Part shown: positions 44,634 through 54,046 of the stretch, piece by piece | How positions within the stretch are numbered: the stretch's first letter is position 1 | How the letters are laid out: the number at the start of each line of letters is the position of its first letter | Source of the DNA: Neobacillus driksii | GTDB lineage: Bacteria; Bacillota; Bacilli; Bacillales; Cytobacillaceae | DNA: 64,000 nucleotides | Direction: 5' to 3' | Assembly (NCBI RefSeq): GCF_013409995.1 | Contig: NZ_JACCBX010000016.1 | Span: 1-64,000 of the forward strand | Notes under the pieces: model-generated | Database searches by the model: none | The model's input: the letters and a program-made list of their open reading frames with translations, nothing else | Told to the model about the DNA's origin: nothing | Program-made: the position numbers and the translations under genes

Positions 44634-45553
44634 ATGGATGTACTGCCTTTAGAATATATGATTAAAATTGCAGAAGAAAATAATATAACGAAAGCCGCCG
44701 AAAAACTGTTTATCACTCAATCCGCTTTAAATCAACAGCTTTTAAAGCTTGAAAAAGAATTAGGAACCCAGCTTTTCGTTCGATCAAGAAGCAATTGGCA
44801 CCTAACACAGGCTGGAGAGGTCTATATTGAAAATGCAAAGAAAATGATCCAGATACAAAAGAAACATACAATCGGATTAATGATATTGTAGATACAAAGA
44901 AGGGGATTATTACTTTGGGGTTAACACCGGAACGTGGCACAGAAATGTTTGCGGCCATCTATCCAACTTTCTATAAAAAGTACCCTGCCATAAAAATTGA
45001 GCCTATTGAGTTGACGGTTAAACAGCAGCAATATGAAATTGCACAAGGAAAAATTGATATTGGCTTTTTAACCTTACAAAGCTCCCAAAAAACGAATGAT
45101 GAGTATATCCATATATGTTCAGAAGAAATCATTTTAGGTGTACCAATCTCTCATCCTCTTGCACATTTAGGAGGAAAGCTTGGCGAAAAACTGCCAAGTA
45201 TAAGCTTAAAGTGTTTTGAAAATGATAATTTTGCCATTATGCAAAAAGGTTCTACCCTTCGTGAAATCTATGATAATCTCATCACAGGTGAAGAAATATT
45301 CCCACCTATTCTCTTAGAAACTAGGAGCTGCCATACCTTATTTGATATGGTTGTGGAAGGTATCTGCTGCTCCGTATTTCCAATCTCATATGCAAAGCAC
45401 AATTCTAACATCTCCTATTTTTCGATAAAACAAAATCCAGTCTGGGAAATTGCAGCTAGTTATAAAAAAGGCTGCTACCTAAGTGGGGCTGCTAAGGAAT
45501 TCATTACTATTTGTAGTGATTATTGGATAAGAAAAATGAGCCCATCTCTATAA
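44634..45553 (+). pseudogene. LysR-family regulator, frameshifted
   Basis: A LysR-type regulator of about 305 residues split by one lost base. The N-terminal winged helix NNITKAAEKLFITQSALNQQ is intact; at 44857-44865, in CAAAAGAAAC, the frame shifts and meets a stop at 44891. Adding one A gives IQKETYNRINDIVD and continues into the effector domain GIITLGLTPERGTEMFAAIY and IDIGFLTLQSS. It is divergent from garD and probably was its regulator. Confidence 0.85.
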
Positions 45554-45558
45554 TGGAA

Positions 45559-45588
45559 AAGGCAGCCTACAAATCGGCTGCCTTTTTT
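45559..45588. terminator. Shared terminator hairpin
   Basis: AAGGCAGCC and GGCTGCCTT pair, followed by a T-run, between convergent genes. Confidence 0.92.
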
Positions 45589-45606
45589 GAATTCTATTAG
45601 ATACAT

Positions 45607-46131
45607 TTATCCTCTATATTTTAAAGCTAATCCTTTTAAGAAATTTCTAGCGTATTTATCAAGGCATTGCTTATAATTCTTATGGCCTTCTTTTCTAAGC
45701 ATTGCACTCAATTCACCTTTTGTTACCGTAATCCCTGCTCTTTCAAAGATATCAAGCATATCCTCACTGGTTAACGCCAGCGCTATCTTCACCTTCTTTA
45801 ATAGCTGGTTATTAATACTTTCTCTACTCTTTGAAGGTACTGGTGTATCCGGCTGTCCTGGTTTTGGTTCTTGTTTACCTCTTTTAAACGTAATAAAGCC
45901 ATTTAAAAATGACTCTAACATACTATTCGTACATTTAATATGTTCCTCATCTTCCGGAACATCATCTTCATAATAATCTTCTTCATCGTAACTGTCCTTT
46001 GGTTTTGTAAGGATTTTTAGGACATCTTCTTTTGCTACCTCAACGCCGCCAAATTTAAAAATTTCAACCATATCTTTATCTTTAATATCGAGCGCATATC
46101 GTAATCGAATTAATATATCATTATTCTCCAT
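45607..46131 (-). CDS. DUF1456 (YehS-like) two-repeat protein
   Basis: A 174-residue soluble protein with two copies of the DUF1456 unit. Unit 1 (about 1-80) contains IRLRYALDIKDKDMVEIFKF and VEVAKEDVLKILTK; unit 2 (about 105-172) contains KVKIALALTSEDMLDIFERA and ITVTKGELSAMLRK. The linker is long, acidic and Pro-rich (YEDDVPEDEEH, KPGQPDTPVPSK). The family is widespread with no established function. Single gene. Confidence 0.82.
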   Translation of the reverse strand: MENNDILIRLRYALDIKDKDMVEIFKFGGVEVAKEDVLKILTKPKDSYDEEDYYEDDVPEDEEHIKCTNSMLESFLNGFITFKRGKQEPKPGQPDTPVPSKSRESINNQLLKKVKIALALTSEDMLDIFERAGITVTKGELSAMLRKEGHKNYKQCLDKYARNFLKGLALKYRG

Positions 46132-46188
46132 TTATAACCCTCCAATAAGATTGCTATATGTATAGCACAAGTATATCCGTTTCAAATG

Positions 46189-46896
46189 TTAAACAGTCAT
46201 TTTCCAACTGGATAACGCTAACCAGTTCTCCTGTTGCTTATAATCGGGAAGTATCTTACCAACAAGCCTCCAAAAAGATCGATCATGATTCAAATGGACC
46301 ATGTGGCACATCTCGTGGACAACTACATAGTCAATCACACTCTGCGGCGCCATCGCCAGCCGCCAATTAAAGGTTAACTGCTGTCTTGAATCACAGGTTC
46401 CCCAATTCGTCTTATTATCTGTAATCCTGATTGACCTTGGCTTTGATTTAAAATTACTTTGATAAGATTTAATACTCTTCTCTACTAACATCTTACATTG
46501 CTGATAGTAAAACCGTTTTAATGCTTGTTTTATTTTTTCATCCTCAAGATGTTTCACAATAATATGTAACTTTTCTTTTTCAAACACTACACGGTCTTGC
46601 TCGGTATTTATATCATGAGAAATCTCAATGGGATATTCTTTCCCTAAATAAAGGAAGGTCTCGCCATGTTCATAGGTTTTTACCTCCGACCCATGGGTTC
46701 TATCCTTCATTTCCTTCAATTTTTGCTGGATCCACTCCCATTTTTCCTCTAAAGCCTGAAGGACGCGTTCATCGGAAATTCCTTTAGGAGCCTGAACTTC
46801 AACATTTCCATACAGATCGATAGAAATGCTCATCGAGGTACGCTTTTTATACTTTATCTCAAAACGAATCGTCTGCCCTAAATAGTTATGAATCAT
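46189..46896 (-). CDS. YgjP-like zinc metallopeptidase domain protein
   Basis: A 235-residue protein with the zinc motif HEMCHMVHLNH in VVVHEMCHMVHLNHDRSFW and the preceding NWGTCDSRQQLTFNWRL, characteristic of the DUF45/YgjP (SprT-like) group. Catalytic Glu is the residue after the first His. ATG at 46896 has AAGAGGTG 6 nt upstream; the frame extends 27 codons beyond without a site. Substrate unknown; cytoplasmic. Monocistronic. Confidence 0.85.
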   Translation of the reverse strand: MIHNYLGQTIRFEIKYKKRTSMSISIDLYGNVEVQAPKGISDERVLQALEEKWEWIQQKLKEMKDRTHGSEVKTYEHGETFLYLGKEYPIEISHDINTEQDRVVFEKEKLHIIVKHLEDEKIKQALKRFYYQQCKMLVEKSIKSYQSNFKSKPRSIRITDNKTNWGTCDSRQQLTFNWRLAMAPQSVIDYVVVHEMCHMVHLNHDRSFWRLVGKILPDYKQQENWLALSSWKMTV

Positions 46897-47071
46897 TTCA
46901 ACACCTCTTATGTAAAAAACGAAACTCCGAGAATTTATGCCCCTCAGAATCATACTTTGTTTTTTTCCTGCCGGCAACTAGACAGAATATTTAATTTCTT
47001 AAGTTTTATCTTTAGTTTGTTATGGTTCATTATTTGGGGTATCAAGCTAGAATTATAGAATGAGAGGAGGT

Positions 47072-47103
47072 TTGTCTTTTTTAAGCGCTTTACCCGTTAT
47101 AAT
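47072..47103 (+). promoter_or_regulatory. Xylanase promoter with cre-like site
   Basis: TTGTCT at 47072 and TATAAT at 47098-47103 flank TTTAAGCGCTTTACC (about 47080-47093), which matches the cre core AAGCGCTT. A CcpA site between -35 and -10 would repress the gene on glucose. The -35/-10 spacing of 20 bp is long, so the -35 assignment is weak. Confidence 0.5.
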
Positions 47104-47132
47104 TAATAATCTTTTATGGGGGAATGCAGAAA

Positions 47133-50100
47133 ATGAGAAGAAAATTGAAAAGAATTATTTTATTACTTCTGGCAGCTATGTTGATAATCCCGTCAGGCTG
47201 GATTACACAGGCTTCAGCAGCTGAAACAAACAAAGATATACCAGTTCTACTGTACCATCGAATTGTTGATAATCCTAGTAATCAATGGACGGATACCAGC
47301 ATTGAAACGTTTAAACAGACTATGCAATACCTAAATGATAACGGTTACAATACCTTATCAGCAGAACAATATGTAAAGATCATGGATGGAACGGCAACGG
47401 CGCCTGAAAAACCGATTCTATTAACGTTTGATGATGGTACACCAGAATTTATTACCAATGCTCTTCCAGTTTTAAAGCAATATAACATGAGAGCTGTTCT
47501 GTTTATTGTCAGTGACTGGATAGGCGGCGGTTTCAGCATGTCAAAAGAACAGCTGCAAAGTTTGGCGAAAGAACCATCTTTAAGTCTCGAGAATCATACG
47601 AAAACCCATGACGGTACTATTTGGGGAACAAATGGCGGTGTACGTAGTACGATAACGAAAGAACAAGCTGCGGACCAAATTATATCAGCGAATACTTATC
47701 TTAAAAGTATTACAGGTAAAGACCCAGTCCTAATGGCATACCCTTATGGCAGCTATAATGATATTGCAAAACTAGTAAACCAAGAAAATGGTATTAAGTA
47801 CGCATTTAAAGTAGGATACCCTAATGAAGATAATTATGCTATGGGGCGTCACTATGTAACAAATCAAAGTGTGGCTCAAATTGCCCAAATGATTGGCGGC
47901 CCTGTGCCAGAACCAACTCCAGAACCAGGAAACCAGACAGAAACCGTCTATCAAGAAACCTTTGCCAGTGGTATTGGTGTAGCAGTTCAAGCGGGTAACC
48001 CACAAGTAACCCACGTTTCTGGTAAGGTTTTTGCAGGCAATGAAGATGGAAAAGCCATCTCTATTAGCGGAAGGACGAACAACTGGGACGGCATCGATAT
48101 CCCATTCAACAATGTCGGTATGGAAAACGGCAAAACATATACGATTACAGTTACTGGTTTTGTTGACGAAAATGCAACTGTTCCTGCTGGCGCACAAGCT
48201 TTACTGCAGAATGTAGACAGCTATAACGGTTTGTATGTTGCAGCAGATTTTGCCGCGGGACAGACTTTTACTTTAACGGGTCAGTATACCGTGGATACTA
48301 GTAAAGATAGAGCACTACGTATCCAATCAAATGATGCTGGAAAAAATGTTCCGTTTTACATTGGAAACATCTTGATTACAACGGAAAAAACAACTGCACC
48401 TCAAACCGATAGAGTAGTATTTCACGAAACATTTGAAGCTGGTCTTGGTGTGGCTACACAAGCAGGAAGTGCAAAATTGACGCCTGTTTCTGAGCTCGTT
48501 TTTGAAGGCAATAGTGATGGAAAAGCGATTTCTGTTAATGGAAGGGCAAACAACTGGGACGGAGTTGATATCCCGTTCAGCAGTGTCAGCATGCAAAACG
48601 GCAAAGCCTATACCATTACAGTCACTGGTTTTGTTGATAGCAGTGTGAGTGTTCCTGAAGGTGCACAAGCTTTGCTTCAGAATGTAGACAGCTATAACGG
48701 CCTGTATGCAGCGGCAGATGTTAAGGCAGGTCAAACCTTTACTCTAACGGGTCAATATACCGTTGATACGAGCAAAGATAGAGCACTACGAATTCAATCA
48801 AATGATGCAGGGAAAAGCGTTCCCTTCTATATCGGAGATATTCTCATTACCGAGAAGACAGTTGCTGGTGGTGACGGGGACGATGGAAGACCACCTGCCG
48901 AACCATTTACAACAATTGATTTTGAAGACCAAAATATGGGTGGTCTCGAGGGAAGAGCTGGTACCGAAACACTAACAGTAACCAATGAAGCCAATCATAC
49001 TGAAGGCGGTTCCTATTCTTTGAAGGTTGAAGGCAGATCACAAGCTTGGCATGGACCAGCATTACACGTAGAGAAATATGTTGACAAGGATTCGGAATAT
49101 AAAATTTCTGCCTGGGTGAAGCTGATTTCACCAGCAACTTCACAGCTTCAGCTTTCCACACAGGTCGGCGATGGCGGCAGCGCTAGTTACAATAATCTTC
49201 AAGGAAAAACAGTCAGCGCTGAAGATGGCTGGGTTAAACTCGAGGGAACGTACCGTTATAGCAGTGTAGGTGATGAGTTTTTAACCATTTATGTAGAAAG
49301 CTCGAACAACAGCACAGCCTCCTTTTATATCGATGATATTACCTTTGAATCGACTGGTTCCGGACCAATTGAAGTTCAGGATTTAACTCCGATAAAAGAG
49401 GTTTATAAAAACGATTTCTTAATTGGAAACGCGGTCTCTGCTTCTGATCTTGAAGGCAATAGACTTAAGCTTCTCAACATGCATCACAATGTTGTCACAG
49501 CAGAGAATGCAATGAAGCCAGATCAAGCGTATAATGCGGAAAAACAATTTGACTTTACTGATGAAAATGCGCTTGTCGACAAGGTTTTGGCTCAGGGATT
49601 GCAGCTGCATGGTCACGTGCTTGTATGGCATCAACAAACTCCAGAATGGTTATTTACAGCTGAAAACGGTGCCCCTTTGAGCCGTGAGGCAGCACTAGCA
49701 AATTTAAGGACCCATGTTAAAACAGTCGTAGAAAATTACGGTAACAAGGTAATTTCATGGGACGTGGTAAACGAAGCAATCATCGATAACCCGCCGAACC
49801 CAACGGATTGGAAGGCATCACTTCGTCAATCCGGCTGGTACAAATCGATTGGACCAGACTTCGTAGAACAATCCTTCCTTGCTGCAAAAGAGGTACTGAA
49901 TGAAAAAGGCTTGAATATCAAGCTATATTACAATGATTACAATGATGATAATCAGAGCAAAGCCGAAGCCATTTATCAGATGGTGAAAGATATCAATGAA
50001 AAGTATGCTAAAGAGCATAATGGAGATCTTCTCATTGACGGAATTGGAATGCAGGCTCACTACAATAAAAACACAAACCCAGATAATGTTAGACTCTCCT

Positions 50101-51578
50101 TAGAGAAGTTTATTTCCTTGGGTGTAGAAGTAAGTGTAACTGAACTTGACATTACAGCTGGAACCAACAACGTACTTACTGAACAGGAAGCAACGGCACA
50201 GGGCTATTTATACGCACAATTGTTCAAGATTTACAAAGAACACGCAGAGCATATCTCACGTGTAACTTTCTGGGGACTAAATGATGCAACGAGCTGGAGG
50301 GCTGCACAGAGTCCATTGTTGTTTGATAAAGATTTGCAAGCAAAACCAGCTTACTATGCTGTTATCAATCCAGACAAATATACTGCAGAAAATCAACCTG
50401 AGGTAAGAGAGGCTAATCAAGGAAGTGCGGTTTCCGGCACACCAGTGATTGATGGAACTGTAGATGGTGTTTGGAGCAATGCAACGGAACTGCCGATTAA
50501 TCGCTTCCAAATGGCTTGGCAGGGAGCAAACGGGGTATCCAAGGTCCTCTGGGATAATGAAAACCTTTATGTTTTAATTCAAGTAAGTGACTCACAGCTC
50601 GACAAATCGAGTCCAAATCCATGGGAACAGGATTCCATTGAAGTCTTTGTCGATGAGAATAATGCAAAGACTTCTTCCTTCGAAGATGGTGATGGACAAT
50701 ATCGAGTAAACTTTGACAATGAAACATCATTTAACCCTGTCAAAGTTGCAGAAGGTTTCGAATCTGCAACCAAAGCATCAGGTACTGGCTATACCGTTGA
50801 AGTAAAGATTCCGTTCAGAACCATTACACCAGAAAACAATACGAAAATCGGTTTTGATGTTCAGGTTAATGACGGTAAAGATGGTGCCCGTCAAAGTGCT
50901 GCAACATGGAATGATTTAACTGGTCTGGGATATCAGGACACTTCTGTGTTCGGCGTCCTGACACTTATGAAGACTGACACCACTGCACCTGTTACAACCG
51001 ATAACGCACCAGAAGATTGGGTTAATAAAGATGTAACGATTGCTTTCAGTGCAAATGATAATGATACAGGTGTAGCAGCAACCTATTATAGTATTGATAA
51101 TGGGATCGTACAAAACGGTAATTCAGTTACTATTTCTGAAGAGGGTGTTCACACTCTAACATACTGGAGTGTAGACAAAGCTGGAAATGTCGAGCAGGTT
51201 CATACAAAAACAATTAAACTTGATAAGACCGGACCAACCTTTGATATTAAACTCGACAAAACAACATTATCACCAGCTAATCATAAGATGGTGCCAATAT
51301 CGGCGACTATTAGTGCATCTGATGCCGATTCAGGAATTCATTCAGTAGTGTTAACATCAATTACTAGCAATGAATCTATCCAACCTGATGATATTCAGAA
51401 TGCCAATTATAATAAACCTATTACAGGTACTACCGATTCCTTTAAACTTCGTGCAGAAAGATTAGCAAACAGTAATGGCCGTGTTTACACCATTACTTAT
51501 ACGGCCACAGATAAAGCTGGTAATGTGACAACAAAAAGTGTTGAAGTTTCCGTTCCACGCGACAATTCTAAAAAATAA
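47133..51578 (+). CDS. Secreted multidomain deacetylase-xylanase (CE4 + CBMs + GH10 + CBM9)
   Basis: A 1481-residue exported enzyme. Residues 1-30 are a signal peptide ending QASAA. About 36-225 is a NodB/CE4 deacetylase ([10 protein letters not shown] with the Asp pair at 100-101, [17 protein letters not shown]). A PEPTPEP linker follows. Two near-identical carbohydrate-binding units span 272-417 and 428-575, a third CBM4/9/22-like unit 592-740. GH10 xylanase is at about 751-1083, acid/base Glu881 in WDVVNEAI, nucleophile Glu1004 in [11 protein letters not shown]9-like domain 1099-1279, then two Ig-like/OmpL47-type units with DKAGNV motifs to the end. There is no SLH or LPxTG anchor. It probably deacetylates and cuts acetylated xylan. 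GGGGG lies 10 nt before the ATG at 47133. Confidence 0.92.
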   Translation: MRRKLKRIILLLLAAMLIIPSGWITQASAAETNKDIPVLLYHRIVDNPSNQWTDTSIETFKQTMQYLNDNGYNTLSAEQYVKIMDGTATAPEKPILLTFDDGTPEFITNALPVLKQYNMRAVLFIVSDWIGGGFSMSKEQLQSLAKEPSLSLENHTKTHDGTIWGTNGGVRSTITKEQAADQIISANTYLKSITGKDPVLMAYPYGSYNDIAKLVNQENGIKYAFKVGYPNEDNYAMGRHYVTNQSVAQIAQMIGGPVPEPTPEPGNQTETVYQETFASGIGVAVQAGNPQVTHVSGKVFAGNEDGKAISISGRTNNWDGIDIPFNNVGMENGKTYTITVTGFVDENATVPAGAQALLQNVDSYNGLYVAADFAAGQTFTLTGQYTVDTSKDRALRIQSNDAGKNVPFYIGNILITTEKTTAPQTDRVVFHETFEAGLGVATQAGSAKLTPVSELVFEGNSDGKAISVNGRANNWDGVDIPFSSVSMQNGKAYTITVTGFVDSSVSVPEGAQALLQNVDSYNGLYAAADVKAGQTFTLTGQYTVDTSKDRALRIQSNDAGKSVPFYIGDILITEKTVAGGDGDDGRPPAEPFTTIDFEDQNMGGLEGRAGTETLTVTNEANHTEGGSYSLKVEGRSQAWHGPALHVEKYVDKDSEYKISAWVKLISPATSQLQLSTQVGDGGSASYNNLQGKTVSAEDGWVKLEGTYRYSSVGDEFLTIYVESSNNSTASFYIDDITFESTGSGPIEVQDLTPIKEVYKNDFLIGNAVSASDLEGNRLKLLNMHHNVVTAENAMKPDQAYNAEKQFDFTDENALVDKVLAQGLQLHGHVLVWHQQTPEWLFTAENGAPLSREAALANLRTHVKTVVENYGNKVISWDVVNEAIIDNPPNPTDWKASLRQSGWYKSIGPDFVEQSFLAAKEVLNEKGLNIKLYYNDYNDDNQSKAEAIYQMVKDINEKYAKEHNGDLLIDGIGMQAHYNKNTNPDNVRLSLEKFISLGVEVSVTELDITAGTNNVLTEQEATAQGYLYAQLFKIYKEHAEHISRVTFWGLNDATSWRAAQSPLLFDKDLQAKPAYYAVINPDKYTAENQPEVREANQGSAVSGTPVIDGTVDGVWSNATELPINRFQMAWQGANGVSKVLWDNENLYVLIQVSDSQLDKSSPNPWEQDSIEVFVDENNAKTSSFEDGDGQYRVNFDNETSFNPVKVAEGFESATKASGTGYTVEVKIPFRTITPENNTKIGFDVQVNDGKDGARQSAATWNDLTGLGYQDTSVFGVLTLMKTDTTAPVTTDNAPEDWVNKDVTIAFSANDNDTGVAATYYSIDNGIVQNGNSVTISEEGVHTLTYWSVDKAGNVEQVHTKTIKLDKTGPTFDIKLDKTTLSPANHKMVPISATISASDADSGIHSVVLTSITSNESIQPDDIQNANYNKPITGTTDSFKLRAERLANSNGRVYTITYTATDKAGNVTTKSVEVSVPRDNSKK

Positions 51579-51595
51579 AATGTCATTTACGAAGT

Positions 51596-51624
51596 ACCCT
51601 GAATGTTTTCATTCAGGGTGTTTT
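51596..51624 (+). terminator. Terminator after xylanase gene
   Basis: ACCCTGAATG and CATTCAGGGT pair, followed by GTTTTGTTG. Confidence 0.85.
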
Positions 51625-51672
51625 GTTGTTGAATAGCAAGCAGAGTGCGCTCAAAACAAAACCCTTTTCCCA

Positions 51673-51970
51673 TCAACCACAACATTTCTTTAACTTTTTA
51701 CCACTGCCGCATGGTCAAGGATCATTTCTTCCTACTTTTGTTACTTTGATTTGGGGAGCATTTCTAGATGACTTTATTGTTTTTTTCCACTCTTGCACAT
51801 AATGATGACTTGGCTTTTGCATTTCAATGATTTTTGCTTAAGCACCATAGATTCTTGTGTCATTTCTAGCTTATTGTATAGCTCTTCCAGTCGTTCCATT
51901 ACATCAATTTTATCTTCTAGACCTTTTATCTCAAGAGCTCTTCCTAAGATAATTAGTCGTTTGATTTGAC
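51673..51970 (-). pseudogene. SEC-C zinc-motif protein remnant
   Basis: A decayed gene. One frame gives RLIILGRALEIKGLEDKIDV and MERLEELYNKLEMTQESMVL; after a lost A in a run near 51835 the next frame gives KIIEMQKPSHHYVQEWKK and VTKVGRNDP-[TGA]-PCGSGKKLKKCCG. The end is the SEC-C motif (normally NDPCPCGSGKKxKKCCG), here with TGA at 51715-51717 in place of the first Cys. There is no good start codon. Frameshift, missing start and nonsense codon together indicate a pseudogene. Confidence 0.7.
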
Positions 51971-52251
51971 CACCTTTAAAATATTAAATTCTACATCAAT
52001 TGCTATAATTCTACTTATTTGCAAACGAAATTCACTAATTAAACGTTTAATTAAATCAAGCAAAGTCCAGCTTTGAAGCTGTTCCCGGCTAATTTCCCAT
52101 GCAATAATTGTCGAGGAAATAAATACTTTTTTTAATAGACAAACGACCATTCTCCTGCAGCTATCCGAGGTAATTAATTAGCCCAATCATTTAGATAGTT
52201 TATTAAAAATGTTAAAATAACCGTGATAATAAAAATAATGAGGTCTTCGCT
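51971..52251. other. Intergenic region, possible N-terminal remnant
   Basis: A minus-strand open frame (52150-51953) encodes 65 residues such as ISREQLQSWTLLDLIKRL but has no usable ribosome binding site. It may be the decayed upstream part of the SEC-C gene or chance. Nothing else is seen. Confidence 0.35.
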
Positions 52252-52647
52252 ATGGGTAAGAAAAAGAAAAGCAAAAGTAAAAAGAAACAATTTTGGGGAT
52301 TACCTAAAGAAGTCCGAATGGAGCAAGCAAAGTCTTGGCTTGAAAAGTATGATGGTGAGCATAGCATAAAAGCATATTCCAAATTCTTTGGCCTTAATTT
52401 AAAAAATGCTTTGAAAGAATTGGAATTAGTCGGGGCTAAAATTAGTACCCAAGAAAGGGAATACACAAAAGAACTAATCAAAAAAAGAAAACAGGAAAAA
52501 GAACGAAAGAAAGAAAAACGCAGAATTGCTAAGGCACAATATGAATTTGAAGATTACGATGATACTTTTGCATTTATTGCAGGATATACAGCTGGCGGTG
52601 TACCTTTTGGGATGACTTATGAGGAAATGGAAGAAGATATTAAATAA
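52252..52647 (+). CDS. Hypothetical Lys-rich protein
   Basis: A 131-residue protein beginning with a very basic stretch (MGKKKKSKSKKKQFWGLPKE), a helical middle (SIKAYSKFFGLNLKNALKEL, which looks like a small helix-turn-helix), a charged Lys/Glu/Arg coiled region and an acidic end (YEDYDD-like, then TAGGVPFGMTYEEMEEDI). The bases suggest nucleic-acid binding, but I do not recognise the family. No cysteines. The start is supported by AATGAGG a few bases upstream, a weak site. Confidence 0.6.
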   Translation: MGKKKKSKSKKKQFWGLPKEVRMEQAKSWLEKYDGEHSIKAYSKFFGLNLKNALKELELVGAKISTQEREYTKELIKKRKQEKERKKEKRRIAKAQYEFEDYDDTFAFIAGYTAGGVPFGMTYEEMEEDIK

Positions 52648-52710
52648 ATTTTATAAGTGACCGCTCTTCCTTCTTTTTGCTATTCTCGTGCTAAACGCTA
52701 ACGATCAAAA

Positions 52711-52739
52711 AAGGCAACACCCAACAAGGGAGTTACCTT
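52711..52739 (-). terminator. Terminator of cysK
   Basis: AAGGCAACACCC and GGGAGTTACCTT pair with two mismatches, with an A-run before it that is a T-tract on the minus strand. Confidence 0.6.
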
Positions 52740-52780
52740 CTTCTCTTGAAGTTTGAATCCATGAATGAGTTATAAAAAAA

Positions 52781-53704
52781 TCAAGATAGAAATAAGTCAG
52801 AGGACAGATAACGTTCTCCCGTGTCTGGAGCTAAGCAAAGCACTCTAGCTGATGATGGCAGATTCTTTGCTATCTCGACTGCAAAATAGGCAGAAGAGGC
52901 ACCTGATGCACCTACAAAGATCCCTTCTTCTGCAGCAAGTCGGCGTGCCGTTACTTGGGCGTCTTCATCCTTAATGAGCAATATTTCATCATAAATAGTA
53001 CGATTTAAAATCTTCGGAATAAAACCAGGTCCAGTTCCTGGGATTTTGTGCGGACCAGGCTCACCACCTGATAACACAGGGGATCCAAACGGTTCTACTA
53101 CATAAATTTTTAAGTTTGGAATATGCTTTTTCAACTCTTCCCCTACACCTGTGACGGTTCCTCCTGTTCCTGCTGTCAACACAAGGGCATCCAAATTCCC
53201 TTCAAAAGCCTCTAGGATTTCAACTGCGGTTGTTCCGCGATGTGCATCTGCATTTGCGGTATTTTCAAATTGCATGGGAATAAAGACATCAGAAATTGAT
53301 TCAGCCAATCTGTTTGCTTCATCAATAGCCCCTTGCATTCGTAAACTTGCTGGTGTTAGGTGAACCTCTGCTCCATATGCTTTTATAATTTTCACACGCT
53401 CAAGCGTCGCGTTATCTGGCATTGTAATAATACACCGGTACCCTTTTACTGCACATACCATGGCAATTCCAATCCCAGTATTACCAGAAGTTGGCTCGAT
53501 AACGGTACTCTTCCCTGGAATTAATTTACCCTCTTTTTCTGCACGTTCAATCATATTGATAGAAGCACGGTCTTTGACACTGCCTCCTGGGTTAAACGAT
53601 TCTAGTTTTATGTACACTTCCCCTCCTGTTGGGTCAGGTAATTTATTCAGTTTAACAATCGGAGTTTTTCCAATTAATTCAAGAATTGAGCGATAAAGTT
53701 TCAT
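52781..53704 (-). CDS. cysK: Cysteine synthase (O-acetylserine sulfhydrylase)
   Basis: A 307-residue PLP enzyme making cysteine from O-acetylserine and sulfide. The PLP Lys44 is in NPGGSVKDRAS, the substrate loop in EPTSGNTGIGIAMV, and the PLP phosphate site in TAGTGGTVTGVGEEL. The substrate loop and C-terminus (LAPDTGERYLSSDLF) fit CysK. CystM-type enzymes of the mccA group are similar, so a role in methionine-to-cysteine conversion cannot be excluded. AGGTGGAAGG precedes the ATG. Sulfur metabolism recurs at 56.4-59.9 kb. Confidence 0.92.
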   Translation of the reverse strand: MKLYRSILELIGKTPIVKLNKLPDPTGGEVYIKLESFNPGGSVKDRASINMIERAEKEGKLIPGKSTVIEPTSGNTGIGIAMVCAVKGYRCIITMPDNATLERVKIIKAYGAEVHLTPASLRMQGAIDEANRLAESISDVFIPMQFENTANADAHRGTTAVEILEAFEGNLDALVLTAGTGGTVTGVGEELKKHIPNLKIYVVEPFGSPVLSGGEPGPHKIPGTGPGFIPKILNRTIYDEILLIKDEDAQVTARRLAAEEGIFVGASGASSAYFAVEIAKNLPSSARVLCLAPDTGERYLSSDLFLS

Positions 53705-54046
53705 TGTCCTTCCACCTTTCGATATTCTTTCAAAAATAATCCCCCATAATAAATTCAGAATGGGGGATAATGTTTATCCATTTTAATTCCACTAATATCT
53801 TACCATTTTCAAGTGATAATAATAAGTTTTCCTCCCTCATAACTTTTACTTTTTAAAGGATAACTTTTTTATTAGTAAGAGTTTTCCCTATAATATATTT
53901 TAAACAGGCCACCCACCCTATTTCCGGGCAGACTTCCATTTAGACAAAAAAATCGAATTACATTTTTTACAAAAAATTCAAGATAGAAAAAACAGCTAAA
54001 ATCTAGTAAGATATCTACATGTGACATTAGATAAGGGGTTAAAAAA
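53705..54046. other. Divergent control region of cysK and yfmM
   Basis: ATCCCCCAT at 53739-53747 and ATGGGGGAT at 53760-53768 form a perfect 9-bp hairpin in the cysK leader. Its role is unknown; no T-box or S-box elements are visible. TATAAT at 53889-53894 may be the -10 of the plus-strand gene. The rest is AT-rich. Confidence 0.45.

Noticed and set aside
51715-51717. TGA at a Cys position of the SEC-C motif as a second selenoprotein
   Set aside because: The gene also has a frameshift and no start codon, and the sequence after the TGA gives only a very weak hairpin. SEC-C is a structural zinc motif, not a redox site.
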